The notes: generated by a model from the sequence alone, not told the origin. Counted from the stretch's first letter, positions 6,590 through 12,809 are shown. The stretch is DNA of 12,809 nt from Bacillota bacterium (GCA_017474705.1 JAFVHC010000334.1:1-12809), one strand, 5' to 3'. Numbers and translations: made by a program.

Positions 6590-7479
6590 TCTTTTTCTCC
6601 TTTCAGTTGGTCCAAAGCAAAACGCACAGCACCTACCACGCTCTTATCCGGCTCATCCTCCGCAAAGAGGATCTCCAGGCTTTCGGCCGGATAGGGTTTT
6701 CTTAATCTCGCTTCGATCCGCTCTTTCAGCAGATCCTTTGGGAAGCCTTCCATGTTCATGACCCCACCGCCGATGACTAAGGCATCCGGGTCCAGGATGT
6801 TGACTTCCGCCGCCACCGCCTGCGCCATAAGATCCACGAATTCGACAAGGGGCGCTTCTGTCGCATGTGCAGTGAAGAGCTTTCCTATGGACGTCTCCGG
6901 GTATTGTTCCTTCTGCAGGACCGCCAGATACTTGCCGCCTGCACTGCATTCCATGCAGCCGATATTGCCGCATCCGCAGGGGATCGTGCTGCCATGGACC
7001 GGGATGTGTCCCAGTTCCCCGGCCACACCATTGTGCCCCTTCCATGGTTTTCCATCCAGCAGGATCGCATTGCCCACGCCGGTCCCGAAGTAGATCCCGC
7101 AGATCATGCCTTCCTGCGGCAGATGGTATTTTGCCGCGTCATAGCACAGGCCCATGGTCACGTCACGTTCCGCGATGACCGGCACCCCTAAAAGTGCGCT
7201 CAGCCCCTCCACGACCGGGATCCGCTCCATGAATTTCAGGTTCGGTGCCTGCAGGACCGTCTTCCGTGCCCGATCCAGCGCCGCGGGGATGCCGACGGAC
7301 ACTGCTTTGTAATCGATCCCCTCGCCGAAAGACTGGATCTTCCGAGCCAGATCTCCGATGGCATCGCTGGTGCAGAAGACAGAAGCCGTCAGCACTTTCT
7401 CGAACTTCAGCATATGCCCATCCTTCACCGCTCCGATGCGGAAATGGGTGCCTCCGATATCGATTCCGATGATGATCAT
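6583..7479 (-). CDS. alsK: ROK-family sugar kinase, AlsK (allose kinase)-like
   Basis: The 298-residue protein has the ROK phosphate-binding motif DIGGTH (7-12), the sugar-binding GELGH (154-158), and the zinc motif His158 with C168-G-C-G-N-x-G-C175-x-E. The presumed catalytic base is Asp106, in AERDV rather than the usual ENDAN. The RDV variant, GVAGELGHIP, INLFDPDA-like VNILDPDALVIGGGVMNM and FPKDLL closely resemble Escherichia coli AlsK as I recall it, so an aldohexose such as allose or glucose is the likely substrate. It is the first gene of the rhamnosidase operon. The ATG follows AAGGAGG, and the gene overlaps the next by 7 nt. Rhamnose itself is normally phosphorylated as rhamnulose by an FGGY kinase, so this enzyme probably handles the other sugar of a rhamnoside. 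The exact substrate is not established. Confidence 0.88.
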   Translation of the reverse strand: MIIIGIDIGGTHFRIGAVKDGHMLKFEKVLTASVFCTSDAIGDLARKIQSFGEGIDYKAVSVGIPAALDRARKTVLQAPNLKFMERIPVVEGLSALLGVPVIAERDVTMGLCYDAAKYHLPQEGMICGIYFGTGVGNAILLDGKPWKGHNGVAGELGHIPVHGSTIPCGCGNIGCMECSAGGKYLAVLQKEQYPETSIGKLFTAHATEAPLVEFVDLMAQAVAAEVNILDPDALVIGGGVMNMEGFPKDLLKERIEARLRKPYPAESLEILFAEDEPDKSVVGAVRFALDQLKGEKEC

Positions 7480-7518
7480 AGCAGCCTCCTTATATAGTTT
7501 CTCCGATGCTTTGACTAT

Positions 7519-7547
7519 ATTATATCAGTCCCGACATCGAGATCCAA
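7519..7547 (-). promoter_or_regulatory. Promoter of the kinase-rhamnosidase-esterase operon
   Basis: The minus strand reads TTGGAT (7547-7542), 17 bases, then TATAAT (7524-7519), about 40 nt before the kinase start. The -10 box is perfect and the -35 weak, as is typical of a promoter that needs an activator. A palindrome touches the upstream edge of the -35 box. Confidence 0.65.
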
Positions 7548-7563
7548 TGATCGAATCGATCAT
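7547..7563. promoter_or_regulatory. 17-nt perfect palindrome at the operon promoter (candidate regulator site)
   Basis: ATGATCGA-A-TCGATCAT is a perfect 8+1+8 palindrome that abuts the -35 box of the operon promoter from upstream. This is a usual place for an activator bound next to RNA polymerase. The AraC-type regulator encoded immediately upstream is the obvious candidate, although AraC proteins more often bind direct repeats, so another dimeric regulator is possible. Confidence 0.5.
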
Positions 7564-7641
7564 CAATAACTGATATTTTTTGCGATTCTATATGCTTGCT
7601 TTTTATCCTTTTTTTGAGCACTTCTTCGATCAGGCTCAAAT

Positions 7642-7870
7642 CATGTCCTTTTTCCTCTATGCATATAAAAGGCATGCATTCTTTCTCTTTCAGACTCGTC
7701 GAGATACATGCCTCATTGTTGTCTGACATGAAAAAAGCATGCCCAAGAAATCTATAATGATTCCTCTTGGCATGCCCTTTTGAAATTTTGAACTCCTGAG
7801 GCATGAAAAATGGCTCGATCACTCCTCTATGGATACATGCTCTTTCAACAAAGCTGTCCCATCAGGCATG
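7642..7870. repeat. Periodic CATG array, 64-65-nt period
   Basis: CATG occurs at 7642, 7673, 7707, 7738, 7771, 7802, 7836 and 7867, with intervals of 31, 34, 31, 33, 31, 34 and 31 nt. One additional copy, at 7727, falls out of register. Pairing the copies 31 nt apart gives four 35-nt units (7642-7676, 7707-7741, 7771-7805, 7836-7870) with a 64-65-nt period. Their left ends resemble CATGCCTTT and right ends AGGCATG, so they form inverted repeats, best in the first (CATG-t-CCTTTT with AAAAGGCATG). Interiors and the 29-30-nt linkers differ. A CATT at 7901 falls in phase, inside the end of the AraC gene. The array fills most of the gene-free stretch 7480-7889. The terminator hairpin at 7731-7775 uses two of these CATG copies. 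Function unknown. Confidence 0.6.
7731..7775 (-). terminator. Intrinsic terminator downstream of the AraC-type regulator
   Basis: On the minus strand, GCATGCCAAGA (7775-7765) pairs with TCTTGGGCATGC (7748-7737) through 11 bp with one bulge, followed by six T residues (7736-7731). It lies about 115 nt past the regulator stop codon, so the regulator gene is probably a separate transcript from the kinase operon. Confidence 0.7.
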
Positions 7871-7889
7871 AATACACCGTAAAACCTTC

Positions 7890-8972
7890 TTATGATACAG
7901 CATTTTGCTTCCGAAATGCCGCCGGTGAAAGGCCAAACTGCTTTTCAAAAGCACGGATAAAGGACTCCGGGTTGGCGTATCCGACCTTGGCACTGACCTC
8001 AGCCACGGAGTCACCTGTCGTCAGCAGCAAAGAACAGGCCTGCTGCATCCGCACATCTCGCAGGATCGACTGGAACCCACGTCCTGTATGCGTCCGGATG
8101 AGTCGGGAACAGTGTGACGTCGAATAATTGAACTTTTCCGCCAGCTCATCCAATGAGATCTCAGTAAAGTGATCATAAATATAGCTGAGCATAGCCGGGA
8201 CAGGGCTCCCTGCCCTTCCCTGTCCGCCAGCGTCCACGACCGCCTGATCCTCATACCGCCTGAGGATCCGGATAAAGAACACCGACAGCAGATGGTTCAG
8301 CATGCGAAAACTGAAATCATCCGGGTAATGCGCTTCCCGATACATGTCCAGCACCAGGTCCCGCAGATCCGGATCCCCTTCGGCGTGGAAAAGCACGTTG
8401 CCGATCGGTTCGCGGCTGTACAGGTTGCTCAGGAAAAAGTCGGAAAGGATGTTATCGTATCGCAGCGTGTTGCTGAAGGCAGCGGCAAACGTATCGTGCC
8501 GGACATGGATGCTCAAAAGCACGCTGTCATCAAAGACCTCGATCGAACGAGGGACGCCTGGTGCGATAAAGCTGATATCTCCTTGCGGAAGAATGCAGGG
8601 CACATCGTTCAAGGTGTAGTGGACCGTGCCCGAAAGCGCGTAGTAGATCTCAAAGAAAGAGGTGCTGTAGCGAAAGACCGGTGTATAGCGCAGATGCCGG
8701 GCCACATTGACGTCCGATCCGCGGCCGATGGGCAGATGTGAGTAATAAGTCTGCTCCGTGAACTGTTCCGGCAGTTCCAACTGCACGACCTCCGGTATGA
8801 TCAGATGGTGTTCCACCGCATATGCCTCGATCTCCTTGAGATAGGCGACTTTTTGATCAGGTGCGCCGGCCAGATCATGATAGCGACGATAGATCTCTTC
8901 TGATTTCGTGAAAGTGCATAGATATTCCAAAAGCTCCTCTTTGGATGGTGCGTGGCTTCGTTCAGCGGGCAT
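7890..8972 (-). CDS. AraC/XylS-family transcriptional regulator with cupin-like sensor domain
   Basis: The 360-residue protein has a helical N-terminal extension (1-80), a cupin-like sugar-sensing region (about 100-170, with YYALSGTVHYTLNDVPCILPQGDISFIAPG), a linker helix region, and a C-terminal double helix-turn-helix (about 262-357). The first HTH helix set lies in ISLDELAEKFNYSTSHCSRL, and the second ends in VGYANPESFIRAFEKQFGLSPAAFRK, the conserved AraC signature. The start is supported by AAGGAG 8 nt before the ATG at 8972. It is transcribed in the same direction as the kinase-rhamnosidase-esterase operon and sits directly upstream, so it is very likely the activator that responds to a sugar from rhamnosides. 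The effector is not identifiable from sequence. Confidence 0.95.
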   Translation of the reverse strand: MPAERSHAPSKEELLEYLCTFTKSEEIYRRYHDLAGAPDQKVAYLKEIEAYAVEHHLIIPEVVQLELPEQFTEQTYYSHLPIGRGSDVNVARHLRYTPVFRYSTSFFEIYYALSGTVHYTLNDVPCILPQGDISFIAPGVPRSIEVFDDSVLLSIHVRHDTFAAAFSNTLRYDNILSDFFLSNLYSREPIGNVLFHAEGDPDLRDLVLDMYREAHYPDDFSFRMLNHLLSVFFIRILRRYEDQAVVDAGGQGRAGSPVPAMLSYIYDHFTEISLDELAEKFNYSTSHCSRLIRTHTGRGFQSILRDVRMQQACSLLLTTGDSVAEVSAKVGYANPESFIRAFEKQFGLSPAAFRKQNAVS

Positions 8973-9015
8973 GTGTTTTCTCCTTGCGCATGATGATTGC
9001 CGTTAGTTATCTCCA

Positions 9016-9044
9016 AGTATATACAACAAATCAAAGAAACGCAA
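9016..9044 (-). promoter_or_regulatory. Candidate promoter of the AraC-type regulator gene
   Basis: The minus strand reads TTGCGT (9044-9039), 17 bases, then TATACT (9021-9016), about 45 nt before the start codon. The -10 is good and the -35 weak. The heptamer CAACAAA occurs twice on the plus strand (9024-9030 and 9042-9048), 18 bp apart, the second overlapping the -35. This could be a direct-repeat site for autoregulation. Confidence 0.35.
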
Positions 9045-9131
9045 CAAACCGTATGAAATCAATGAAAACAGACGTTTTTTGGACTTCTGCCGTAGTATCA
9101 TGGCTTCATCTTATGAAACAGGAGTCCGCCC

Positions 9132-10388
9132 ATGTCCGACACGCCTTACCCTCCGATCCATAAAAAACCCACCGTTTCAACGTCCTTTGACCGGCTGGAA
9201 ATGCTTTGGGACCGCTATCCTACGCACCATGAAATGAGCACCTGTACCACGCTGGATCAGCTGCTGGAAGAACATGAGTCCTACAGGAAAACCTTCGATG
9301 AAGCACTCCGCGCCGAATATGAAGCCGGTCATTATGACCGTTTTCTGATCCGGCTGTCCTGGGACGATCTGCCCTACCGCTATGCCACACGCGCCAGGAT
9401 CCTTTCGGAAGCGCCGTTTCAGATCAACCCGTACGTACAAACCTTTCTAGATCAATTTGCTGACATCGATACGGACCATAAAGCCTGCTTCCTCTTTCCG
9501 GAAAGCTTTGTTTCCCAGTTTTTCGTGGTCACGGATGTGTGCAGGAAAGCAGAAGTATTTCGTCCGGTACGCAGTCTCTTTCCGGATGAAGAGGCCGTGC
9601 ATTATCTGGCCGTTTTCGACAAGCGCCGGATGGACGATGTGCTGCTGATGTTCCACCTGTTATACACAAATGCCTCCGAAGATCTCTTCGGAGGCTATTG
9701 CCTGTATGGTCATTCCCTGCCCTGGTATCAAAACCTGCTGCAGGAGGACGGCATCGTTCTCAGATCGCCCTATCTGCCAGATCGGCTGGCTCGCTATCTC
9801 GGCTCTTTGCCGCACTGTCATGATCCTGCCAAGACCGTGTATGTGCGCAGAAACATCGATCATATCCTGGAATGCGGCTTTGCCGCTTCCGAACTGGAGC
9901 TCTTCCTCAACCTGACACTGGCCCTGATGCCATTTTTCCAGTGGTGGTACACCGACCTGGCTTTGTATGAAGAACAGGACGGCTTCCGTACGAACTGGCG
10001 GCTGGAGCGCACGCGCATCCGCACACGGCTGACAGCGGAGGGCGTGATCCGTCCGAAATGGAAACACGAGCTTTCATTGTTTCGTGAAGTCCATAAACAA
10101 TTCCCGGACACACTCTACCAGTATCGCCCGGACTGGCTGGAGCGCCAAAGTCTGGATCTCTACATCCCGTCCCTTAAGACAGCCATCGAGTACCAGGGCA
10201 TCCAGCACTATCTGCCGATCGAGTTCTTTGGTGGAGAGGAAGCGCTGCAGCAGCGCAAGGAACTCGACCACCGCAAGGATCAGCTCTGCAGGAAGAACGA
10301 TGTGCGGCTGATCCTCTGGCCGTACAGTATTGAGCCCACGGCGCAGCATGTTAAGAACAAGCTTCTAGCTCTCGTCGACGCTCCGTAG
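9132..10388 (+). CDS. Protein with C-terminal PD-(D/E)XK (VSR/DUF559-like) nuclease domain
   Basis: The 418-residue protein starts at an ATG 7 nt after CAGGAG (9119-9124). The C-terminal 110 residues (about 308-418) match the restriction-endonuclease-like fold found in VSR and DUF559-type proteins: a helix KHELSLFREVHKQF, then a core strand pair with Asp342 (LDLYIP) and Glu353-Tyr-Gln355-Gly followed by His358 (IEYQGIQHY), and a closing DHRKDQLCRKNDVRLILW segment. The active site reads D-x10-E-x-Q, with Gln where classical enzymes have Lys or Asp. Residues 1-300 are not recognised: soluble, rich in aromatic and acidic residues, with no evident signal peptide or zinc ribbon. It faces away from the regulator gene across 159 nt and converges with the reductase, only 10 nt apart. 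A DNA-repair or defence role is possible but nothing nearby confirms it. Confidence 0.8.
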   Translation: MSDTPYPPIHKKPTVSTSFDRLEMLWDRYPTHHEMSTCTTLDQLLEEHESYRKTFDEALRAEYEAGHYDRFLIRLSWDDLPYRYATRARILSEAPFQINPYVQTFLDQFADIDTDHKACFLFPESFVSQFFVVTDVCRKAEVFRPVRSLFPDEEAVHYLAVFDKRRMDDVLLMFHLLYTNASEDLFGGYCLYGHSLPWYQNLLQEDGIVLRSPYLPDRLARYLGSLPHCHDPAKTVYVRRNIDHILECGFAASELELFLNLTLALMPFFQWWYTDLALYEEQDGFRTNWRLERTRIRTRLTAEGVIRPKWKHELSLFREVHKQFPDTLYQYRPDWLERQSLDLYIPSLKTAIEYQGIQHYLPIEFFGGEEALQQRKELDHRKDQLCRKNDVRLILWPYSIEPTAQHVKNKLLALVDAP

Positions 10389-10398
10389 ACCAGTGTTA

Positions 10399-11514
10399 TC
10401 AATATTTGCCGCTGATCTCCTGCAGCAGTTCGATGATCGGCAGGTGCTGCGGGCAGACGCTCTCACACTGGCCGCAGCCGATGCAGTCCGCAGGCTTGCC
10501 GCCTGCTTCCGTTACAGTGCCATAGTACGCCTTCGCGCGCCAATCATCCGGGTAGATGCGCAGCGTGTTTTCCGCACGGAAGATCTCCGGGATATTGATC
10601 TGCATGGGACATCCGTCGCAGCAATAGCGGCAGGCCGTGCAGCCGATCTGCGGGATGCTGCGCCAGATCTCGGAAGCCTTTTCCACCAAAGCGCTTTCTT
10701 CCGCGGAGAGCGGTTCAAAATCCTTGAAAGTGGACAGGTTGTCTTCCATCTGGCCTTCATTGGACATACCGGAAAGAATGGTCATGATCCCCGGCAGCGA
10801 ACCCACGAACCTGAGTGCCCAGGAAGCGATGGACTTGTCCGGCCGCGCTTCTTTGTACATGTCCGTGATCTGCTCCGGCAGATTAGCCAGCGTTCCGCCC
10901 TTGACAGGCTCCATGATGACCATGGGGATGTTTCTTTCATGCAGGATCTCGTACAAACGGCCGGAGCGTACCAGTGGGTTCGTCCAGTCCGCATAATTCA
11001 GTTGGATCTGTACGAATTCCACTTCCGGATGCCGATCCAGCACGTCCTCCAGCAGTTCGGGGCTTCCATGGAAAGAAAAGCCCAGATGACGGATCTGACC
11101 GGCCTCTTTCTTGGCTTTCGCCCAATCCCAGCTGCCAAACTTCTCATATGCGTCATGATTGGAGCCATCCTCGATGGAATGCAGCAGATAGAAATCGAAA
11201 TACTCGACGCCGCAGCGCTCCAGCTGCTCCTGGAAGATGCGCTCGTTGTCTTCCGGTCCCTTCATTTCCCAGGCCGGAAGCTTCGTCGCCAGATAGAAGG
11301 AATCCCTTGGATACCGTTTGACAAGGGCTTCCCGGGCGGCAACTTCTGACAGGCCGCTGTGATACACATAAGCGGTATCAAAATAATTGAACCCCGCTTC
11401 GATGAATTTGTCCACCATTCGGCAGACCTGCGGAAGATCGATCTTGCCGTCGGTCTCGGGCAGGCGCATCAGGCCAAAACCCAGTTTGGATACTTTACTT
11501 GTGTCGATCGCCAT
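10399..11514 (-). CDS. Aldo/keto reductase with C-terminal 2x[4Fe-4S] ferredoxin domain
   Basis: The 371-residue oxidoreductase begins with the AKR barrel signature SKLGFGLMRLP and has the catalytic tetrad Asp46, Tyr51, Lys78 and His112 in their usual motifs (NYFDTAYVYH, ATKLP, FYLLHS). The C-terminus carries two cysteine clusters, C292-x2-C295-x2-C298-x3-C302-P and C344-x2-C347-x2-C350-x3-C354-P, each typical of a 4Fe-4S site. Such fusions are frequent in anaerobic Bacillota and probably exchange electrons with ferredoxin as well as a nicotinamide. The natural carbonyl substrate is not predictable. The ATG at 11514 follows TAGGAGG. It is a single-gene transcript with its own promoter, divergent from gpsA. 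Confidence 0.95.
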   Translation of the reverse strand: MAIDTSKVSKLGFGLMRLPETDGKIDLPQVCRMVDKFIEAGFNYFDTAYVYHSGLSEVAAREALVKRYPRDSFYLATKLPAWEMKGPEDNERIFQEQLERCGVEYFDFYLLHSIEDGSNHDAYEKFGSWDWAKAKKEAGQIRHLGFSFHGSPELLEDVLDRHPEVEFVQIQLNYADWTNPLVRSGRLYEILHERNIPMVIMEPVKGGTLANLPEQITDMYKEARPDKSIASWALRFVGSLPGIMTILSGMSNEGQMEDNLSTFKDFEPLSAEESALVEKASEIWRSIPQIGCTACRYCCDGCPMQINIPEIFRAENTLRIYPDDWRAKAYYGTVTEAGGKPADCIGCGQCESVCPQHLPIIELLQEISGKY

Positions 11515-11536
11515 ATAATACCTCCTAACGGTTTAT

Positions 11537-11575
11537 CACCATTTGAAACATTATACTCAATCGAAGCACCATTTG
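11537..11575. promoter_or_regulatory. Paired direct repeats bracketing the reductase promoter (candidate operator)
   Basis: CACCATTTG occurs at 11537-11545 and 11567-11575 on the plus strand, exactly 30 nt apart, about three helical turns. One copy overlaps the -35 box, and the other lies just downstream of the -10 near the predicted start point. This arrangement fits a repressor that binds both copies and blocks polymerase. No regulator candidate is encoded adjacent. Confidence 0.5.
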
Positions 11576-11578
11576 CAA
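11550..11578 (-). promoter_or_regulatory. Promoter of the aldo/keto reductase gene
   Basis: The minus strand reads TTGCAA (11578-11573), 17 bases, then TATAAT (11555-11550), about 36 nt before the start codon. The perfect -10 and spacing make this a confident sigma-A promoter. Confidence 0.8.
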
Positions 11579-11605
11579 TGCGGTCACCCGTGATTTGTGT
11601 GTTCC

Positions 11606-11634
11606 TTGTAATATATGTATTTTTTTGGTACAAT
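11606..11634 (+). promoter_or_regulatory. Promoter of gpsA
   Basis: TTGTAA (11606-11611) is followed by exactly 17 bases and TACAAT (11629-11634), leaving a leader of about 80 nt before the gpsA start at 11723. No structured regulatory motif was recognised in that leader. Confidence 0.75.
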
Positions 11635-11722
11635 AAACGCAGATCCTTTACGTCCTGCAACTGTGATCTGGTTGCCGAGGGAAACATCCCGCAAAGAAAA
11701 TATCCTTTATGAGGTGAGAATA

Positions 11723-12712
11723 ATGAAAATAGGTATACTCGGAGCCGGTACCTGGGGAATGGCGCTGGCCAGGATGCTTTGTAATTCCGGACATACTGTG
11801 ACCATCTGGTCCGCTCTTCCTGCCGAGATCGATGAGTTGATTAGAACAAGACGACATAAAAACCTGCCCGATATGGAAATACCCGAGGCGATCTCATTTA
11901 CCAAGGACATACGAGACGTATGTCCGGACAAAAACATCCTCGTATTTGCCGTTCCATCTGTTTTTGTTCGCTCTACGGCAAAACTTGCAGCCCCTTATGT
12001 GAAAGACCGTCAGATCATCGTGGATGTGGCCAAGGGTCTGGAAGCTGAGACCCTCATGACTCTTTCTGAAGTGATCACATCCGAGATCCCTCACGCAAAG
12101 GTCGTTGCTCTTTCCGGGCCAACACACGCGGAAGAAGTCGCCATGGATCTACCTACAACGATCGTGGCCGCCCATGAGGACCTGACGATCGCCGAACAGG
12201 TCCAGGCTGCCTTCTCTAATCCCGTGCTGCGTGTATATACAAACACAGATATTAAAGGCGTGGAGCTTTGCGGCGCCTTGAAGAACATCATCGCGCTTGC
12301 CACCGGCGTAGCCTCCGGCCTAGGGTATGGTGATAACACAAAAGCAGCTCTGATCACACGCGGACTGGCAGAGATCACACGTCTTGGCATGGCGGCAGGA
12401 TGCAGGTTCGAAACTTTTTCCGGTCTGGCTGGGATGGGAGATCTGATCGTTACAGCGACCAGCAGGCATAGTCGAAACAATCGCTGCGGATTCCTGATCG
12501 GTCAAGGGTATTCGCCGAAGGAAGCAGTACAGCAGGTCGGCATGGTCGTGGAAGGTATCAATGCCATTCCCGCTGCATTGACCTTAGCGAAGAAATATAA
12601 CGTAGAGCTGCCCATCATTGAAGCTGCCGATCAAGTCATAAATCATGGAAAAGACCCGGCTGAAACCGTCGGTGAACTGATGGGACGGGACAGCAAGCCG
12701 GAAGGGGTCTGA
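11723..12712 (+). CDS. gpsA: NAD(P)+-dependent glycerol-3-phosphate dehydrogenase
   Basis: The enzyme reduces dihydroxyacetone phosphate to sn-glycerol 3-phosphate, the backbone for phospholipids, in the cytoplasm. The 329-residue product, counted from the ATG at 11723, has the N-terminal dinucleotide motif GILGAGTWG (residues 4-12), the family motifs VAKGLE and SGPTHAEEVA, the catalytic Lys187 in CGALKN, GYGDNTKAALITRG, and TFSGLAGMGDLIVT followed by SRHSRNN. The frame is open further upstream, but the ATG at 11723 has GAGGTGAG in front and places the Rossmann motif at the very N-terminus, as in all homologues. The last residues (PEGV and the stop) are encoded by a GGGGTC-t-GACCCC repeat, which seems to have replaced the original gene end. 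Confidence 0.97.
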   Translation: MKIGILGAGTWGMALARMLCNSGHTVTIWSALPAEIDELIRTRRHKNLPDMEIPEAISFTKDIRDVCPDKNILVFAVPSVFVRSTAKLAAPYVKDRQIIVDVAKGLEAETLMTLSEVITSEIPHAKVVALSGPTHAEEVAMDLPTTIVAAHEDLTIAEQVQAAFSNPVLRVYTNTDIKGVELCGALKNIIALATGVASGLGYGDNTKAALITRGLAEITRLGMAAGCRFETFSGLAGMGDLIVTATSRHSRNNRCGFLIGQGYSPKEAVQQVGMVVEGINAIPAALTLAKKYNVELPIIEAADQVINHGKDPAETVGELMGRDSKPEGV

Positions 12713-12785
12713 CCCCATTACAGATTGACCGCATTACAGATTTATGAATAAGTTAATATTTTCGTAATGTGGTCTGACTCCATTA
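12704..12785. repeat. REP-like palindrome and associated direct repeats at the gpsA 3' end
   Basis: A perfect palindrome, GGGGTC-t-GACCCC, spans 12704-12716 and contains the gpsA stop codon. GGTCTGACCCCATTA (12706-12720) recurs with one change at 12771-12785, 65 nt away in the same orientation. CATTACAGATT occurs twice (12716-12726 and 12732-12742). CATTAC (12732-12737) and GTAATG (12764-12769) are inverted and could close a stem. Repeats of this type are known as small dispersed REP elements often linked to IS200-like REP-associated transposases. Membership here is inferred from motif shape. The element may continue beyond the window. Confidence 0.6.
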
Positions 12786-12809
12786 TGTGCTACAATAAAT
12801 GCAACTGGT

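Noticed and set aside
4328..6694. Long plus-strand frames (4328-5491, 387 codons; 5669-6694, 341 codons) opposite the rhamnosidase
   Set aside because: They mirror the codon pattern of the GH78 gene on the other strand in GC-rich DNA. The translations are low-complexity in Arg, Gly and Val, have no domain motifs and no ribosome binding sites, while the minus strand is an unmistakable GH78 enzyme.
7520..7822. 100-residue minus-strand reading frame between the AraC regulator and the sugar kinase
   Set aside because: Its GTG start directly abuts the only ribosome-binding-like GAGGAG with no spacing. It contains the regulator terminator and the CATG array, and runs through the operon promoter. 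The product shows no recognisable motif. Better explained as open frame in AT-rich non-coding DNA.
10393..11349. 318-codon plus-strand frame opposite the aldo/keto reductase
   Set aside because: Shadow of a gene with complete catalytic tetrad and two 4Fe-4S motifs on the minus strand.
11615..11722. Upstream extension of gpsA by 36 codons
   Set aside because: The extension overlaps the gpsA promoter, and the ATG at 11723 has a good ribosome binding site and places the GxGxxG motif at the normal N-terminal position.

Overview
The window looks like chromosomal DNA of a moderately GC-rich member of the Bacillota (Firmicutes), probably an anaerobic gut or plant-polymer-degrading Clostridia- or Erysipelotrichia-like organism. 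The evidence is a T-box leader in front of an amino-acid-type ECF transporter gene, AGGAGG-type ribosome binding sites, near-consensus sigma-A promoters, a cytoplasmic GH78 rhamnosidase operon under an AraC-type regulator, and a ferredoxin-like aldo/keto reductase. Placement below phylum is inference.

Layout. (1) 1-222, minus: the first 74 codons of an ECF substrate-binding membrane component resembling the tryptophan transporter TrpP, preceded by a complete T-box leader (293-586) and a perfect TTGACA-17-TATAAT promoter (592-620). (2) 715-1949, plus: a polytopic membrane protein of unknown function that is split by a one-base frameshift near 1665. (3) 1950-2401: no gene. It holds a strikingly periodic array of about 36-nt inverted-repeat units with a 52-nt period (1995-2291), a possible promoter of its own just upstream, and a strong terminator on its downstream side (2333-2379). 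(4) 2402-8972, all minus: AraC-family regulator, gap, AlsK-like ROK sugar kinase, very large GH78 alpha-L-rhamnosidase, esterase. The last three genes overlap or nearly touch and form one operon for intracellular use of rhamnosylated, probably acylated, glycosides. The 410-nt gap between regulator and kinase holds the operon promoter, a perfect 17-nt palindrome at its -35 box, a terminator for the regulator gene, and a second periodic array built on CATG (7642-7870). (5) 9132-10388, plus: a protein with a C-terminal restriction-endonuclease-like domain and an unrecognised N-terminal region. (6) 10399-11514, minus: aldo/keto reductase with two C-terminal 4Fe-4S motifs. (7) 11723-12712, plus: glycerol-3-phosphate dehydrogenase gpsA, divergent from the reductase, with a clear promoter. 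(8) 12704-12809: GGGGTC-t-GACCCC type repeats that supply the gpsA stop codon and resemble REP-like elements.

The most unusual signals are the two non-coding arrays. Each consists of short self-complementary end motifs at near-exact intervals, enclosing segments of about 35-36 nt whose interiors differ from unit to unit. In array 1 one unit changes both ends together (TACTG...CAGTA instead of TACTT...AAGTA), which suggests the ends pair. I do not recognise either array as a described element class.
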